Shown: piece by piece, positions 1 through 8,197 of the stretch
Position numbering within the stretch: position 1 is the first letter of the stretch
Layout: every line of letters starts with the position of its first letter
DNA from: Pelomonas sp. Root1444
GTDB lineage: Bacteria > Pseudomonadota > Gammaproteobacteria > Burkholderiales > Burkholderiaceae_C
Reading direction: 5' to 3'
Assembly (NCBI RefSeq): GCF_001426885.1
Contig: NZ_LMFP01000003.1
Location: 379,306-443,305, forward strand
Length of the DNA: 64,000 nucleotides
The notes under the pieces: generated by a model
Told to the model about the DNA's origin: nothing
Databases searched by the model: none
Seen by the model: only the letters and a program-made list of their open reading frames with translations
Program-made: the position numbers and the translations under genes

Positions 1-7
1 AATCAAA

Positions 8-42
8 GCCTCACATGCGAAAGCCTGTGGGGCATTTTCTTT
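8..42 (+). terminator. Terminator-like hairpin, left copy of a repeated hairpin
   Basis: Arms GCCTCACA (8-15) and TGTGGGGC (26-33) pair with one G-T wobble around a GCGAAAGC core, and a T-rich run follows at 35-42. It would end a plus-strand transcript entering from outside the window. A near copy lies at 2275-2304 in the same orientation. Confidence 0.5.
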
Positions 43-96
43 GCGCGATCGGCTCGATGGTCGCTTGGCCGAACGTCGCCCAGGGGTCAGCAGAGA

Positions 97-122
97 CACA
101 AAAGCCCGCGCGAGGCGGGCTT
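97..122 (-). terminator. Rho-independent terminator after the 146-805 gene
   Basis: Arms AAGCCCGC (102-109) and GCGGGCTT (115-122) form a perfect 8-bp stem. Read on the minus strand the stem is followed by TTTTGTGT. It sits about 24 bases past the stop codon of the minus-strand PEP-CTERM gene. Confidence 0.7.
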
Positions 123-145
123 GGTGTACCGGCAGGGGGCGTGAA

Positions 146-805
146 TCAGCGCGAGGAAAGCCCTCTTCGGCGGCTCCAAACAATCAGGCCGGCCAAACCA
201 AAGCCAAACAAGGCGTAGGTGGACGGCTCGGGGACCGCAGGAGCGAAAGTGGCGAAGCTCGCATAGCCGTTCACGTTGAACGCCGGAGATAGGTCCACAG
301 TGGCAGTGCCGGTCATCGCATACGCCGTCGCGTTGGTGTCGATCAGCATGAAGTACGTCTCCGCACCCACTGGCACGCCAAAGCCGAAATTGAACTGTAA
401 ACGGTCGCCATCTGCCGTGCGACTGCCCGATTCAGGAGCGAGGCTGCCCGAGCCGTCAAGCCGCCAGCCTATGTCGGTCGACCATCCCACGAACCCGCCC
501 CGACGAATGCTTAGCGGATAGCTCGGCGGCTTGTCCAGCACAGTGACCTGATAATAAAAATCGTAGGTGCCATCGACCGCCCGCACCACGCGGTCTTGGA
601 CTTGCAAACTGAACGTTTGACCGGTCTCTGTGAACGTTCCCGACACATTGCGGACTGTGTCTTCCACCACGGTTCCAGCCAATTCCGGCCGTGCCGCGAC
701 CGTTGTACCCGGTAACGGCGAGATGAATCCGCCCGCGGCAATTGGCACGGCGTGGGAAGCGCTTGCCGCCAGCAGCAGCCCGTGCAACAGAAGTGACGAT
801 TTCAA
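146..805 (-). CDS. PEP-CTERM sorting domain protein
   Basis: A 219-residue exported protein of unknown function. It has an N-terminal signal peptide (about residues 1-19, ending SHA) and a C-terminal sorting tail: the VPEPSTYALFG motif, a hydrophobic helix and a WSRRR basic end. PEP-CTERM proteins are known to be processed by an exosortase and tied to the cell surface or exopolysaccharide. The start is TTG at 805, chosen because AGGAGG lies five bases upstream (811-816). A clear terminator follows. Base composition is less GC-rich than in the genes to the right. The gene diverges from a second PEP-CTERM-like gene across about 200 bases (806-1006) that must hold both promoters; I saw no defined promoter there. 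The middle of the protein resembles nothing I can name. Confidence 0.88.
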   Translation of the reverse strand: MKSSLLLHGLLLAASASHAVPIAAGGFISPLPGTTVAARPELAGTVVEDTVRNVSGTFTETGQTFSLQVQDRVVRAVDGTYDFYYQVTVLDKPPSYPLSIRRGGFVGWSTDIGWRLDGSGSLAPESGSRTADGDRLQFNFGFGVPVGAETYFMLIDTNATAYAMTGTATVDLSPAFNVNGYASFATFAPAVPEPSTYALFGFGLAGLIVWSRRRGLSSR

Positions 806-1006
806 GATAGCCTCCTCAAGGGTTCAGGTGGGCGCATCTTCATGAGTTGGCCCGCAGACGCGCCATCCCTAGTGAAGGCCAATCGGACGCGCGCTGCTCG
901 AAGCGTTGGAAGCGGAAGCGGGACGGGCTTGGAGTCGTCAGATTTCTAGGGGGGCAGAGGATGGTCCGCGTGACCAGAATGTGGAGCTTCTCAGCGGGAG
1001 AACTCC

Positions 1007-1651
1007 ATGCGTACTCAGCGGATCAGCTCGTACCTCAGTGCGGCACTTCTGTTTTTGCTCATTGCTTTCGGCGCTCCGGGCGCTCAAGCGAAGCCTCTCA
1101 TCTACACGGTCGATTTGAAGGCGACGGCAATTGGAGCGGGCGAGACTGTGTTTGGCTTCTCTTCGCCACCTGAAGACTCGTTCATTGGATCTCTCACCTT
1201 GATCGCTGACTTGATGCCCAATCAAGTGAGCGCCGAAGCAACTGTGTCGTTTGTTGACTTCAAGATTGGCACCGGCTCCTGGACGATGAGTGGCACACAG
1301 CTGGCGTTTCTCTGGACCGACTCTGCCGGGGAGATCACCTCTTACGACATCCGTCTTTGGTCTGAACCGGCTTACAACGGCTCGTCGCTCTCCATAGTCA
1401 AGGGTGGCGCCACCAACGTGGACTGGTATGCCAGTGATGCGACTGTCGATAAGGGTCAAGGCTGCAGCTTCGGCCCAACCGGTGTGCTGACCGGGCCGTG
1501 CATCAGCGGCAGCCCCGGCTCCGCCACGATCATCGCCACGCCAGTGCCAGAAGGGGCAAGCCTGCATCTTCTGGCTGGCGGATTGGCCCTGCTGATTCTG
1601 CGACACACGAATTTGCTCAGCCATCGGCGGAGGGGCTGTAGAAGGGGCTGA
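1007..1651 (+). CDS. PEP-CTERM-like exported protein with degenerate tail
   Basis: A 214-residue protein with a signal peptide (about 1-28, ending AQA). Its C-terminal tail looks like a PEP-CTERM signal (motif, hydrophobic stretch, basic end), but the motif reads VPEGAS instead of VPEPS. The ATG at 1007 is supported by GGAG six bases upstream. The mature part is low in charge and rich in Ser, Thr and Gly, as in other PEP-CTERM cargo. Function is unknown. The PEG variant and the long tail after the hydrophobic stretch raise doubt about exosortase recognition. It converges on the frameshifted gene at 1710-2272. Confidence 0.8.
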   Translation: MRTQRISSYLSAALLFLLIAFGAPGAQAKPLIYTVDLKATAIGAGETVFGFSSPPEDSFIGSLTLIADLMPNQVSAEATVSFVDFKIGTGSWTMSGTQLAFLWTDSAGEITSYDIRLWSEPAYNGSSLSIVKGGATNVDWYASDATVDKGQGCSFGPTGVLTGPCISGSPGSATIIATPVPEGASLHLLAGGLALLILRHTNLLSHRRRGCRRG

Positions 1652-1709
1652 TTTGCATTCCGGGACACCGGCAGGGGATGGGAGGCCTCAGCACTGGGCG
1701 ATTGAATCG

Positions 1710-2272
1710 TCACCCGCGCTGACGTGGCGCAAAGAACGCGAGCACCGCCAAGCCAAGGATGAGCATTGCCATCGTCGCCGGCTCAGGAACTGGCGCAGCG
1801 ACCTCGATCGTTAACGACAGTGGGTTGAACTGGCTTCCGGAGTCCCACGAATCGATGTTGTCGTAGTAGCTCCATTGCCAGGAGTCGCATTGAAGCGCGC
1901 CCCTCCTTCTGGATCCAAGTTGTAGCAGTTGCGCGATGCTGTTTCCGTGCTGATGTAGCGCTCGGTACGGGTGGTCCACCCGCCCGTCAACTGAACGACG
2001 TACGTCCCGGGGTCAGCGAAGGTAGACGAGAAACTCCAGCTGCCAGAGCTGGCTGCGATGCCACCGAACGAAGCTCCGGCAGCCTGCAACTGAACGTCAG
2101 AAACCGACTCCGACCATGTCTGATACCAGTTCACCTCCCAGACCTGGTAGCCCTCCGCTGGCGCCGGCTCAGTGGGGTTTGACCTGCAACCGGCCATCCG
2201 GACCAAGGCAATAGAGAAGAATCCGCTCAACCGAGCGAAAGCACGGTGCACAGAACGGGCACGAGAGCCCAT
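1710..2272 (-). pseudogene. Frameshifted PEP-CTERM protein gene
   Basis: Two overlapping minus-strand frames together make one PEP-CTERM protein. The upstream frame (from 2272) carries a Ser/Gly/Thr-rich body through RNCYNLDPEGGARF. The downstream frame picks up with CDSWQWSYYDNIDSWDSG and ends in VPEPATMAMLILGL and a basic RQRG end. The switch lies near 1885-1900, next to a short G run (GGAGGGGCG on the minus strand). It is either a true frameshift or an assembly error. The N-terminus also lacks a clean signal peptide, and the first ATG (2272) abuts the hairpin at 2275-2304, so the 5' end may be truncated. Confidence 0.65.
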
Positions 2273-2274
2273 TC

Positions 2275-2304
2275 AAGCCTCATTCGCGAAAGCGTATGGG
2301 GCTT
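2275..2304. repeat. Second copy of the repeated hairpin
   Basis: Arms AAGCCTCAT (2275-2283) and ATGGGGCTT (2296-2304) enclose a CGC-GAAA-GCG inner hairpin with a GNRA-type loop. It shares AAGCCTCA, GCGAAAGC and TGGGGC, in order and spacing, with the hairpin at 8-33. It could act as a terminator between the two flanking divergent genes, but its T tract is weak on both strands. Confidence 0.55.
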
Positions 2305-2328
2305 TCCATTCCGTCACAGGACCCACGC

Positions 2329-3639
2329 TTGCACACCCTTGAACAACTTCGCTCCGGCGCCCTGCACGGCGCCCAGCGCCTGACCGTCCGCGCCGGCCTG
2401 CGCGAACTGCCCGAAGAGGTCTACACGCTCGCCGACACGCTGGAGGTGCTGGACCTGTCCGGCAACGAGCTGGACGACCTGCCCGCAGACCTGGCCCGGC
2501 TGCATCGGCTGCGGGTCATCTTCTGCGCCAACAACCGTTTCACGCGGCTGCCCGAGGTGCTGGGGCGGTGCGAAGCCTTGGAGATGGTGGGCTTCAAGGC
2601 CAACCAGATCGACACCGTGCCGGCCGCCGCGTTGCCGCCGCAGCTGCGCTGGTTGATATTGACCGACAACCGCATCGCCACGCTGCCGGACGAGCTGGGC
2701 CGCCGGCCGCGGCTGCAGAAAGTGGCGTTGGCCGGCAACCGGCTGACCGCCCTGCCCGCCACGCTGGCGGCCTGCGAGCGGCTGGAGCTGCTGCGCATCT
2801 CGGCCAACCAGCTCGATGGCTTGCCGGGCTGGCTGCTCACGCTGCCGCGGCTGACCTGGCTGGCGCACGGCGGCAACCCGTTCAGCATGGCGCTGGAGGC
2901 GGATGCGCTCGAACACGCGCCCATGCCCCGCGTGCGTTGGCAGGAGCTGGACGTGCAGGCGCAGCTGGGCGAAGGCGCTTCGGGCCACATCTACCGGGCG
3001 GCACGCACCGATGGCGAGGCGGTCGCGCTGAAGGTCTTCAAGGGTGAGGTCACCAGCGACGGCCTGCCGCTGACGGAGCTGGCGGCCTGCCTGCAGGCCG
3101 GTTCGCACCCACAGCTCATCCCCGCCATCGGCCGCCTCGGCGGCCACCCCGCCGGTGCGGACGGCCTGCTGATGCCGCTGGTGGGCGCCGAGTTCCGCAC
3201 GCTGGCCGCGCCGCCGAGCCTGGCGTCCTGCACGCGCGATGTCTACGACCCGGACTTGCGCCTGCCGCCCGCGGCCGCGTTGTCGATTGCAGCCGGCATG
3301 GCCGACGCGCTGGCGCACCTGCACGCACGCGGCCTGACGCATGGCGACCTGTACGCGCACAACATCCTGCACGACGGTCGCGGACAGGCCCGGTTGGGCG
3401 ACTTCGGCGCTGCCTCCTTCCTGGCCAGCGTGCCGCCGCATCAGGCCGCGCGGTTGCGGGCGATGGACGTGCGTGCCTTCGGCTGCCTCCTGGAAGAGCT
3501 GGCGGCCTGCTGCGATGACGCTGCGCCCACGCTGGCGCCCATGTCGACGCTCGCGCAGGCCTGCGTGGATACCGACGTGGACCGCCGGCCCAGTGCCGAA
3601 GACGTGGCGCGGGCCATGCGCCAGCTGGCGTCGCGCTGA
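2329..3639 (+). CDS. Leucine-rich repeat protein fused to a protein kinase domain
   Basis: A 436-residue cytoplasmic protein. Residues about 30-185 are leucine-rich repeats (LDLSGNELDDLP, FCANNRFTRLP, ALAGNRLTALP and similar). Residues about 205-430 form a Ser/Thr-kinase-like domain with a glycine loop (GEGASG), a VALKVF lysine, an HGDLYAHN catalytic loop and DFG. All key kinase residues are present, so it is probably active. No membrane segment is seen. I chose TTG at 2329 because AGGA lies seven bases upstream and the upstream ATG (2296) lies inside the hairpin arm with no good ribosome site. If that ATG is used the protein is 447 residues. It is monocistronic in appearance. Substrates are unknown; LRRs usually bind proteins. 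Confidence 0.85.
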   Translation: MHTLEQLRSGALHGAQRLTVRAGLRELPEEVYTLADTLEVLDLSGNELDDLPADLARLHRLRVIFCANNRFTRLPEVLGRCEALEMVGFKANQIDTVPAAALPPQLRWLILTDNRIATLPDELGRRPRLQKVALAGNRLTALPATLAACERLELLRISANQLDGLPGWLLTLPRLTWLAHGGNPFSMALEADALEHAPMPRVRWQELDVQAQLGEGASGHIYRAARTDGEAVALKVFKGEVTSDGLPLTELAACLQAGSHPQLIPAIGRLGGHPAGADGLLMPLVGAEFRTLAAPPSLASCTRDVYDPDLRLPPAAALSIAAGMADALAHLHARGLTHGDLYAHNILHDGRGQARLGDFGAASFLASVPPHQAARLRAMDVRAFGCLLEELAACCDDAAPTLAPMSTLAQACVDTDVDRRPSAEDVARAMRQLASR

Positions 3640-3750
3640 CGCGACCTGCCCTTCGGCCTCGCGGCCACCACGTTTGAACCCACCGCCGGCGCCCTTGATT
3701 CCCTAGAGTCCTCTGCCGGCCAGGGGGCCGGGCAAACCCAGGAGACGACC

Positions 3751-4482
3751 ATGCATGGACTGCGAATTCCGTCCTCGACCGCGTTGCTGCTCTGCGGCGG
3801 CCTTCAATTCGCCGGCGCCGCGGCGATGGCGGCCGATTGCGATGGGTCGAGCGACCCGTGCAGCGTCGATCTCGGCCGCGTCACCGCCAGCTTCGCGGCA
3901 GGCGCGGCGTCCTATGGCGCCGAGGTGCTGCTGGTCAATGGCTCGGATGCCTCGTTCAGCCCGCCGCAGTCCCTGCCCGCCTTGCAGGTCATTCACACGG
4001 CCGCCAGCGACGGCTTTCGCATCCAGCCGCAGCTGTACGCCTATGTCGGGGGCAGCGGCGTCCAGGGCCTGCACGAGGTGGTCGCCACGCTGCAGTTCGC
4101 GGGGCTGTCCTTCACGGCAGACCCGGGCTACCAGCTCCATGGCGTGCAGGCCGTCATAACCGGCAGCTTCTCGCTGGTGGGCAATGGCTACGGCGGGCTG
4201 GGCATGCCGGGCGCCGTGCAATGGAACGACTCGAACTTCAGCACGACGGTGGCGCTGGATCCGGCCGCGTCGGACCTGTCGATCGGCTTCAGCCTGGCTG
4301 CCAGCTACGTCGAAGGCGACGATGGCACTGCGGCCAGCTACGGCGCGGGCAGCGCCAGCATCGACAGCCTGGAGTTCATCGTCAGCGTGTCGCCGGTGCC
4401 CGAGCCGGCACCGGCCGCGTTGCTGGCGGCCGGCGCCGTCGTGCTGCACTGGCTGGCGAGGCGCAGGCGCGCTCGGCGCTGA
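3751..4482 (+). CDS. PEP-CTERM sorting domain protein
   Basis: A 243-residue exported protein with a signal peptide ending near AMA (about residue 27) and a classic C-terminal tail: VPEPAPAALL, a hydrophobic helix, then a strongly basic RRRRARR end. AGGAG six bases before the ATG at 3751 supports the start. The body is Ala/Gly/Ser-rich and low in charge, typical of PEP-CTERM cargo, with no enzyme motif I recognise. It converges on the CxxCH beta-barrel gene at 4498. Codon use matches the surrounding high-GC DNA, unlike the PEP-CTERM genes at the left edge. Confidence 0.88.
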   Translation: MHGLRIPSSTALLLCGGLQFAGAAAMAADCDGSSDPCSVDLGRVTASFAAGAASYGAEVLLVNGSDASFSPPQSLPALQVIHTAASDGFRIQPQLYAYVGGSGVQGLHEVVATLQFAGLSFTADPGYQLHGVQAVITGSFSLVGNGYGGLGMPGAVQWNDSNFSTTVALDPAASDLSIGFSLAASYVEGDDGTAASYGAGSASIDSLEFIVSVSPVPEPAPAALLAAGAVVLHWLARRRRARR

Positions 4483-4497
4483 GCCTCGCCGCCGCCG

Positions 4498-5583
4498 CTA
4501 GAACAGCCCGTGCAGCTCGACGAAGGTCTGCCGCCGGTTGTCCACCGCGTTCTGCGGGATGCCGCCAAAGCGCCGGTAGCCCGCACGCAGTTGCACGAAC
4601 GCGATCGGCGTGTACTCGTAGACCAGGCTGTGGCGCACCTTGTTGTCGTGGGCCACGCGGCGGTCGGGGTCGAGGTACTCGGCGGTCAGCTTGAGGTTGT
4701 GGCCCTGCCGCACCAGCCAGTTGGCCTCAAGCAGCGTCGCGAACTGGCGGCGGGTGCCCTCGGGGAAGCCGGCGTCGCTGACGACGTCGACCTCGCCCAG
4801 CCAGGTCACAGGCCCCGTCGTCGTGCCGGCGAACAGCCCGTAGGCCTGGCGGTCGCCGGCCGTCGACGTGACGCGCGCCATCGCCGCGCCCACGCGGCCC
4901 CAGGGCTGCAGCCAGGCGATCTGGCTGGTCAGCTGGTGGCCGGTGGTGCTGCCGCTGTTGCCGGGCCTGTTGGTGTAGGCCACCTGCGCGGAGAGCTGCT
5001 CGCTTTCATGGCCGAGTTCGAAGCCCTTGTCGGGCACGGTCATGCTGACGCCACTGAGCTGGCGCACGAAGGCGAGGCTGTCCTGCAGCCGCCAGCCGAA
5101 GGGCAGGTAGAACTGGCCCGCCTTGGCGTACCAGCCCATGCCCGGCGTCGACAGGCGCACATAGGCCTCCTGGCGCTCGGCCTTGCCCGGTGCGATCTGC
5201 TGGTCGAGGTGGACGCCCAGGTACTCCTTGATGATCTGCACGTCGGCGTACAGCCGTGCCTGCTCAGTGCCGCCGACGCTGGTCGTGGGCTGGCCCGACA
5301 CCGAGGTGCGGGTCGTCGCGGTGCGGAAGTCGCCGCCCAGGCGCAGCCGGTCGTCCAGCAGCGCGCCGTTCCAGCCCTGCAGGGCGTTGGGCAGCGGGTT
5401 GGCCGCGATGGAGTTCTGCGCGAACGAGTTGCCGACCGCGTTGCGCAGGCCGCCGCCGGTCGGGTTCACGTGGCAGGCCACGCACTTGAGGCCGTAGCGG
5501 ATGGCAAGGTAGGGCTCCGCCTGCGCGGCAGGCGACAACGCCAGCGCGAGGACGAAGCCGATGAGCAGCCGCAGCCCCTTCAT
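4498..5583 (-). CDS. Exported CxxCH-containing, porin-like protein
   Basis: A 361-residue protein with a signal peptide (about 1-22, ending AQA). A single haem-binding CVACH motif lies at about residues 34-38, followed by NPTGGG. The remaining roughly 300 residues alternate polar and hydrophobic residues as in an outer-membrane beta barrel, and the last residue is Phe, as in many barrels. The ATG at 5583 overlaps the stop of the upstream lipoprotein gene, so the two are probably translationally coupled. A haem group at the mouth of a barrel suggests electron transfer across the outer membrane, but this is inference and no partner decahaem cytochrome is nearby. It is probably the last gene of its group. 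Confidence 0.8.
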   Translation of the reverse strand: MKGLRLLIGFVLALALSPAAQAEPYLAIRYGLKCVACHVNPTGGGLRNAVGNSFAQNSIAANPLPNALQGWNGALLDDRLRLGGDFRTATTRTSVSGQPTTSVGGTEQARLYADVQIIKEYLGVHLDQQIAPGKAERQEAYVRLSTPGMGWYAKAGQFYLPFGWRLQDSLAFVRQLSGVSMTVPDKGFELGHESEQLSAQVAYTNRPGNSGSTTGHQLTSQIAWLQPWGRVGAAMARVTSTAGDRQAYGLFAGTTTGPVTWLGEVDVVSDAGFPEGTRRQFATLLEANWLVRQGHNLKLTAEYLDPDRRVAHDNKVRHSLVYEYTPIAFVQLRAGYRRFGGIPQNAVDNRRQTFVELHGLF

Positions 5584-6029
5584 TTCTGCGCTCCGTTGTT
5601 GATCCACAGGCGGATCAGCGTCATCGTGTTGGCGTCCAGGTAGGGCCCGCCCAGCGGCATGCGCGCGCCGACGGCGGCATGCCCTTCGAGCTTCTGCACG
5701 AGGTAGCTGTTGTCGGCATCGCCCGGCTTCACACGCATCAGCGACGGCACGCCCCCGCTGGGCGTATTGACCAACAGCGCGAAGCTGTTGGCCGCGTCCA
5801 GCCGCAGGCCGCGCGGCGCGGCGCTGCCCGAATGGCAGGCCGTGCAAACCGGCGTGAACACATGCGACTGGATGGAGTTGAAGCTGGCCGTCATCGGCCC
5901 GCTCGGGTCGTCGCCCTCACCGACCGGGCGGCCGTTGGCATCCAGTCCGTCGCCGCTGCCGCCGCCGCAGCCGGCGATCAACGCAACCGCTGCGCAGAGC
6001 GCACCCAAACCCATTCTGGAAACTTTCAT
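5580..6029 (-). CDS. c-type cytochrome-like lipoprotein
   Basis: A 149-residue protein with a lipobox LIAGC (Cys21) and a Gly/Asp-rich spacer. It has one CTACH haem motif (about 62-66) and a downstream RMPLGG (Met124) that could give the second axial ligand, as in class I cytochromes c. It is therefore probably a membrane-anchored periplasmic monohaem protein. It overlaps the next gene by four bases, and that gene also carries CxxCH, so the pair likely act together in electron transfer or in holding a haem. Similar domains occur in proteins annotated as planctomycete-type cytochrome C; function is not proven. Confidence 0.82.
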   Translation of the reverse strand: MKVSRMGLGALCAAVALIAGCGGGSGDGLDANGRPVGEGDDPSGPMTASFNSIQSHVFTPVCTACHSGSAAPRGLRLDAANSFALLVNTPSGGVPSLMRVKPGDADNSYLVQKLEGHAAVGARMPLGGPYLDANTMTLIRLWINNGAQK

Positions 6030-6107
6030 CGCTCACCTTTCCTGGCTGTTACTGCGCGGTGAGTGCCAGCCCGCGGCCGGCGGGTTCAAGCGATGGAAGG
6101 AATCGAC

Positions 6108-6818
6108 TCAAAAAGTTGCCGTGGCCCCCAGCAGCACGCTGCGGCGGCGCGCCGCATCGCTCCAGGTGTAGGGCCCGCCGCGGCTGGCGGAGACCCAGGC
6201 CAGTTGCAGCTCGCAGCTTTCGCCCAGCAGCCAGGACGCGCCCGCACGCAGGTCCACCCGCGTCGGGCCATGTGCTGCGGCATAGACGGCCGCCGCCGTC
6301 GCGCCATAGCCGCGCAGCACGCCGACATGGCCCATCAGGCCCACGCCCTTGGCGACAGGCCAGCGCAGGTTGAACTCGCCATAGACGCTGCGCTGGCCAC
6401 TGCCGTAGTAATTGGGCGAGTGGTACAGGCGCAGGCTCCAGCGCTCGCCGAGCAGGCCCACGTAGACCTCCTGGAAGTCGTAGTGCGACACGTTCTCGAA
6501 GGCCTGCGCGATGACGCCGGCCTCGCCATCAAGACCTGGCACCAGCTCGACGACGCGGCCGCCGTAGGCCTGAAGGCGGGCGCCGTGCCGCTGCACGAAG
6601 CGGGCATGCGCCAGCTGGGCGCCGGCATACCAGCCACCATCGCCGTCCCAGGCCAGGCCCAGCTGCGCGCTGGGCTTCTCGGCGCTGTACGACATGCCGC
6701 GCTCGCGCGCATCCGTCTGCAGGGACACGCTGCCGCCGACATCCGCCCGTGCCAGCGCCGCAGCGCCGAGCAACGCGGCGATGAGGGTCACCAGTCGGGC
6801 CAGGCGCGCGCGGGGCAT
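6108..6818 (-). CDS. TIGR02001-like outer membrane protein
   Basis: A 236-residue exported protein with a signal peptide (about 1-25, ending ARA). It then has a beta-rich body with motifs typical of the proteobacterial family TIGR02001: SLQTDARERGMSYS near the N-terminus, HYDFQEVYVG in the middle and a C-terminal Phe. The family is poorly characterised, and its members look like small outer-membrane barrels. ATG at 6818 was chosen because a signal peptide follows directly; no strong ribosome site precedes it. It lies 78 bases upstream of the cytochrome-like lipoprotein gene and 161 bases downstream of the S8 protease gene, so it may be read from the sigma-factor operon or from its own promoter. 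Confidence 0.78.
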   Translation of the reverse strand: MPRARLARLVTLIAALLGAAALARADVGGSVSLQTDARERGMSYSAEKPSAQLGLAWDGDGGWYAGAQLAHARFVQRHGARLQAYGGRVVELVPGLDGEAGVIAQAFENVSHYDFQEVYVGLLGERWSLRLYHSPNYYGSGQRSVYGEFNLRWPVAKGVGLMGHVGVLRGYGATAAAVYAAAHGPTRVDLRAGASWLLGESCELQLAWVSASRGGPYTWSDAARRRSVLLGATATF

Positions 6819-6828
6819 CAGAGGGCGA

Positions 6829-6856
6829 GCGTCTTTCGGCCGGGCCCGAAAGGCGC
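6829..6856. other. Strong hairpin in the leader of the TIGR02001-like gene
   Basis: Arms 6829-6839 (GCGTCTTTCGG) and 6846-6856 (CCGAAAGGCGC) form an 11-bp stem with one G-T pair and a six-base loop. It lies only ten bases before the 6818 start. No T tract follows on either strand. It may be an RNA structure that affects translation or protects the downstream message. Confidence 0.4.
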
Positions 6857-6979
6857 GTCGAAGCGCCCGCCATCCACGCGCAAAGCACAGCCATCGCTCG
6901 CGCCATGGCGAGCATCTGCAACGACGAGTGGGGGCGTTTTGGCGTGCAAGGCGGGCATGGGTGAAAGGCTCTGACCCTC

Positions 6980-8197
6980 TCAGTCGGGAGTTTGCCCCAG
7001 TGCCGCGCAGGCGGCGCCGCGCGCACCGGCATGGCGGGCCAGCGTCGCGCAGCCGTCGATGCGGCCTTGCGGGGCGGTGACGAAGGCCGTCTTCAGCACG
7101 CCCGGTTGCAGGCCTTTGGCGTCCAGCTCGCGCACCAGCGCGAGTAGGCCCGAGGCATGCGCGGCCGCGAAGGACGAGCCCGTGACAAGCGACCAGCCGC
7201 CGCCCGGCGCGGCGCTCGGCACGTCGCGGCCGGGCGCCAGCATCGCACCGGCCGGCAGCGGCAGCGCGCTGCCGACGACGACGACGCCGGGGTGGCTGGC
7301 CGGGAACGAGCCCGGCCCGCCCTGGCCCGGCAGCGCGGCGACCACCGCCACGCCGCGCGCCAGCGCCTGGTCCAGCAGCAGCGCCAGCAGCCGGTCGTCC
7401 GGCCCGCTCAGGCTCATGTTGACGATGTGGGCGTCCTGCTGGATGGCCGCGTACAGCGCCTTGGCCAGGCCCAGGCTGCTGCACAGCGTCTGCGCCGGCC
7501 CTGCCTGCCAGCAGGCACGCAGCGCCAGCAGGCGGGCCTGCGGCGCCACGCCCGCGATGCCGGCGCCGTTGTCGGCCCGCGCCGCGATGATGCTGGCCAC
7601 CGCGGTGCCATGGCCCTCGGCCGGCGGCGGGCGGTCGTCGACGAAGTTCAGGTTCTGCACCACCTGCCCCGCCAGGTCGGGGTGGCCGGCCTCGACGCCG
7701 CTGTCGACGACGGCGATGCGCACGCCGCGGCCGGTGGCCAGCCGGTGCATGTCCGCCAGTCGCCATTGCTGCGCCGCCGGCTGGGCGGCGTAGAGCGGTT
7801 CCTGGTGGCTGGCGCGCTCGGCCTGATAGAGGCTGACCGGCTGGGCCCAGGCCACGCGCTTGTCCTCGGACACGGCCCGCGCAACCTGGACGGTGGTGCG
7901 CGCATCGCCCGCGGGCAGGTGCATGACGAAGCAGTCCACGCCGGCCATCGGCATCGGCCATTCGCTGCGGATCTCCAGCCGGTGGGCACGGGCCAGGTCT
8001 TGCGCCACCTGCTGGCGTGCCCGCCGGCCCACGCCCTCGCCATAGCTGCCGGCGTAGCTGCCGTCGGGCCGGAAGTGGGCCTTGGGCAGCTGCAGCATGA
8101 CAAGCACCTGGCGCTGCGCCTCCTCCGCCTGGGCCCATGCAGGCCGGCCCAGGGCGCAGCCCAACAGCAGCATCAGCCCGAGCAGCCAATGCTTCAT
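6980..8197 (-). CDS. Subtilisin-like serine protease (S8 family)
   Basis: A 405-residue secreted protease with a signal peptide (about 1-23, ending AWA). The S8 catalytic triad sits in standard contexts: Asp in AVVDSGVEAGHPD, His in GHGTAVAS and Ser in TGSSFAAAHASG. The stretch before the catalytic domain (about residues 25-150) is probably a prodomain. The ATG at 8197 overlaps the stop of the anti-sigma factor gene, so the two are translationally coupled. Its place after an ECF sigma and an anti-sigma factor suggests an envelope-stress or surface-maturation role. It may act on, or be controlled by, the prodomain-like tail of the anti-sigma factor; that is inference. Confidence 0.88.
   Translation of the reverse strand: MKHWLLGLMLLLGCALGRPAWAQAEEAQRQVLVMLQLPKAHFRPDGSYAGSYGEGVGRRARQQVAQDLARAHRLEIRSEWPMPMAGVDCFVMHLPAGDARTTVQVARAVSEDKRVAWAQPVSLYQAERASHQEPLYAAQPAAQQWRLADMHRLATGRGVRIAVVDSGVEAGHPDLAGQVVQNLNFVDDRPPPAEGHGTAVASIIAARADNGAGIAGVAPQARLLALRACWQAGPAQTLCSSLGLAKALYAAIQQDAHIVNMSLSGPDDRLLALLLDQALARGVAVVAALPGQGGPGSFPASHPGVVVVGSALPLPAGAMLAPGRDVPSAAPGGGWSLVTGSSFAAAHASGLLALVRELDAKGLQPGVLKTAFVTAPQGRIDGCATLARHAGARGAACAALGQTPD

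Noticed and set aside
6819-6979. Possible riboswitch in the leader of the TIGR02001-like gene
   Set aside because: A strong hairpin is present, but I could not match the sequence to any riboswitch class.
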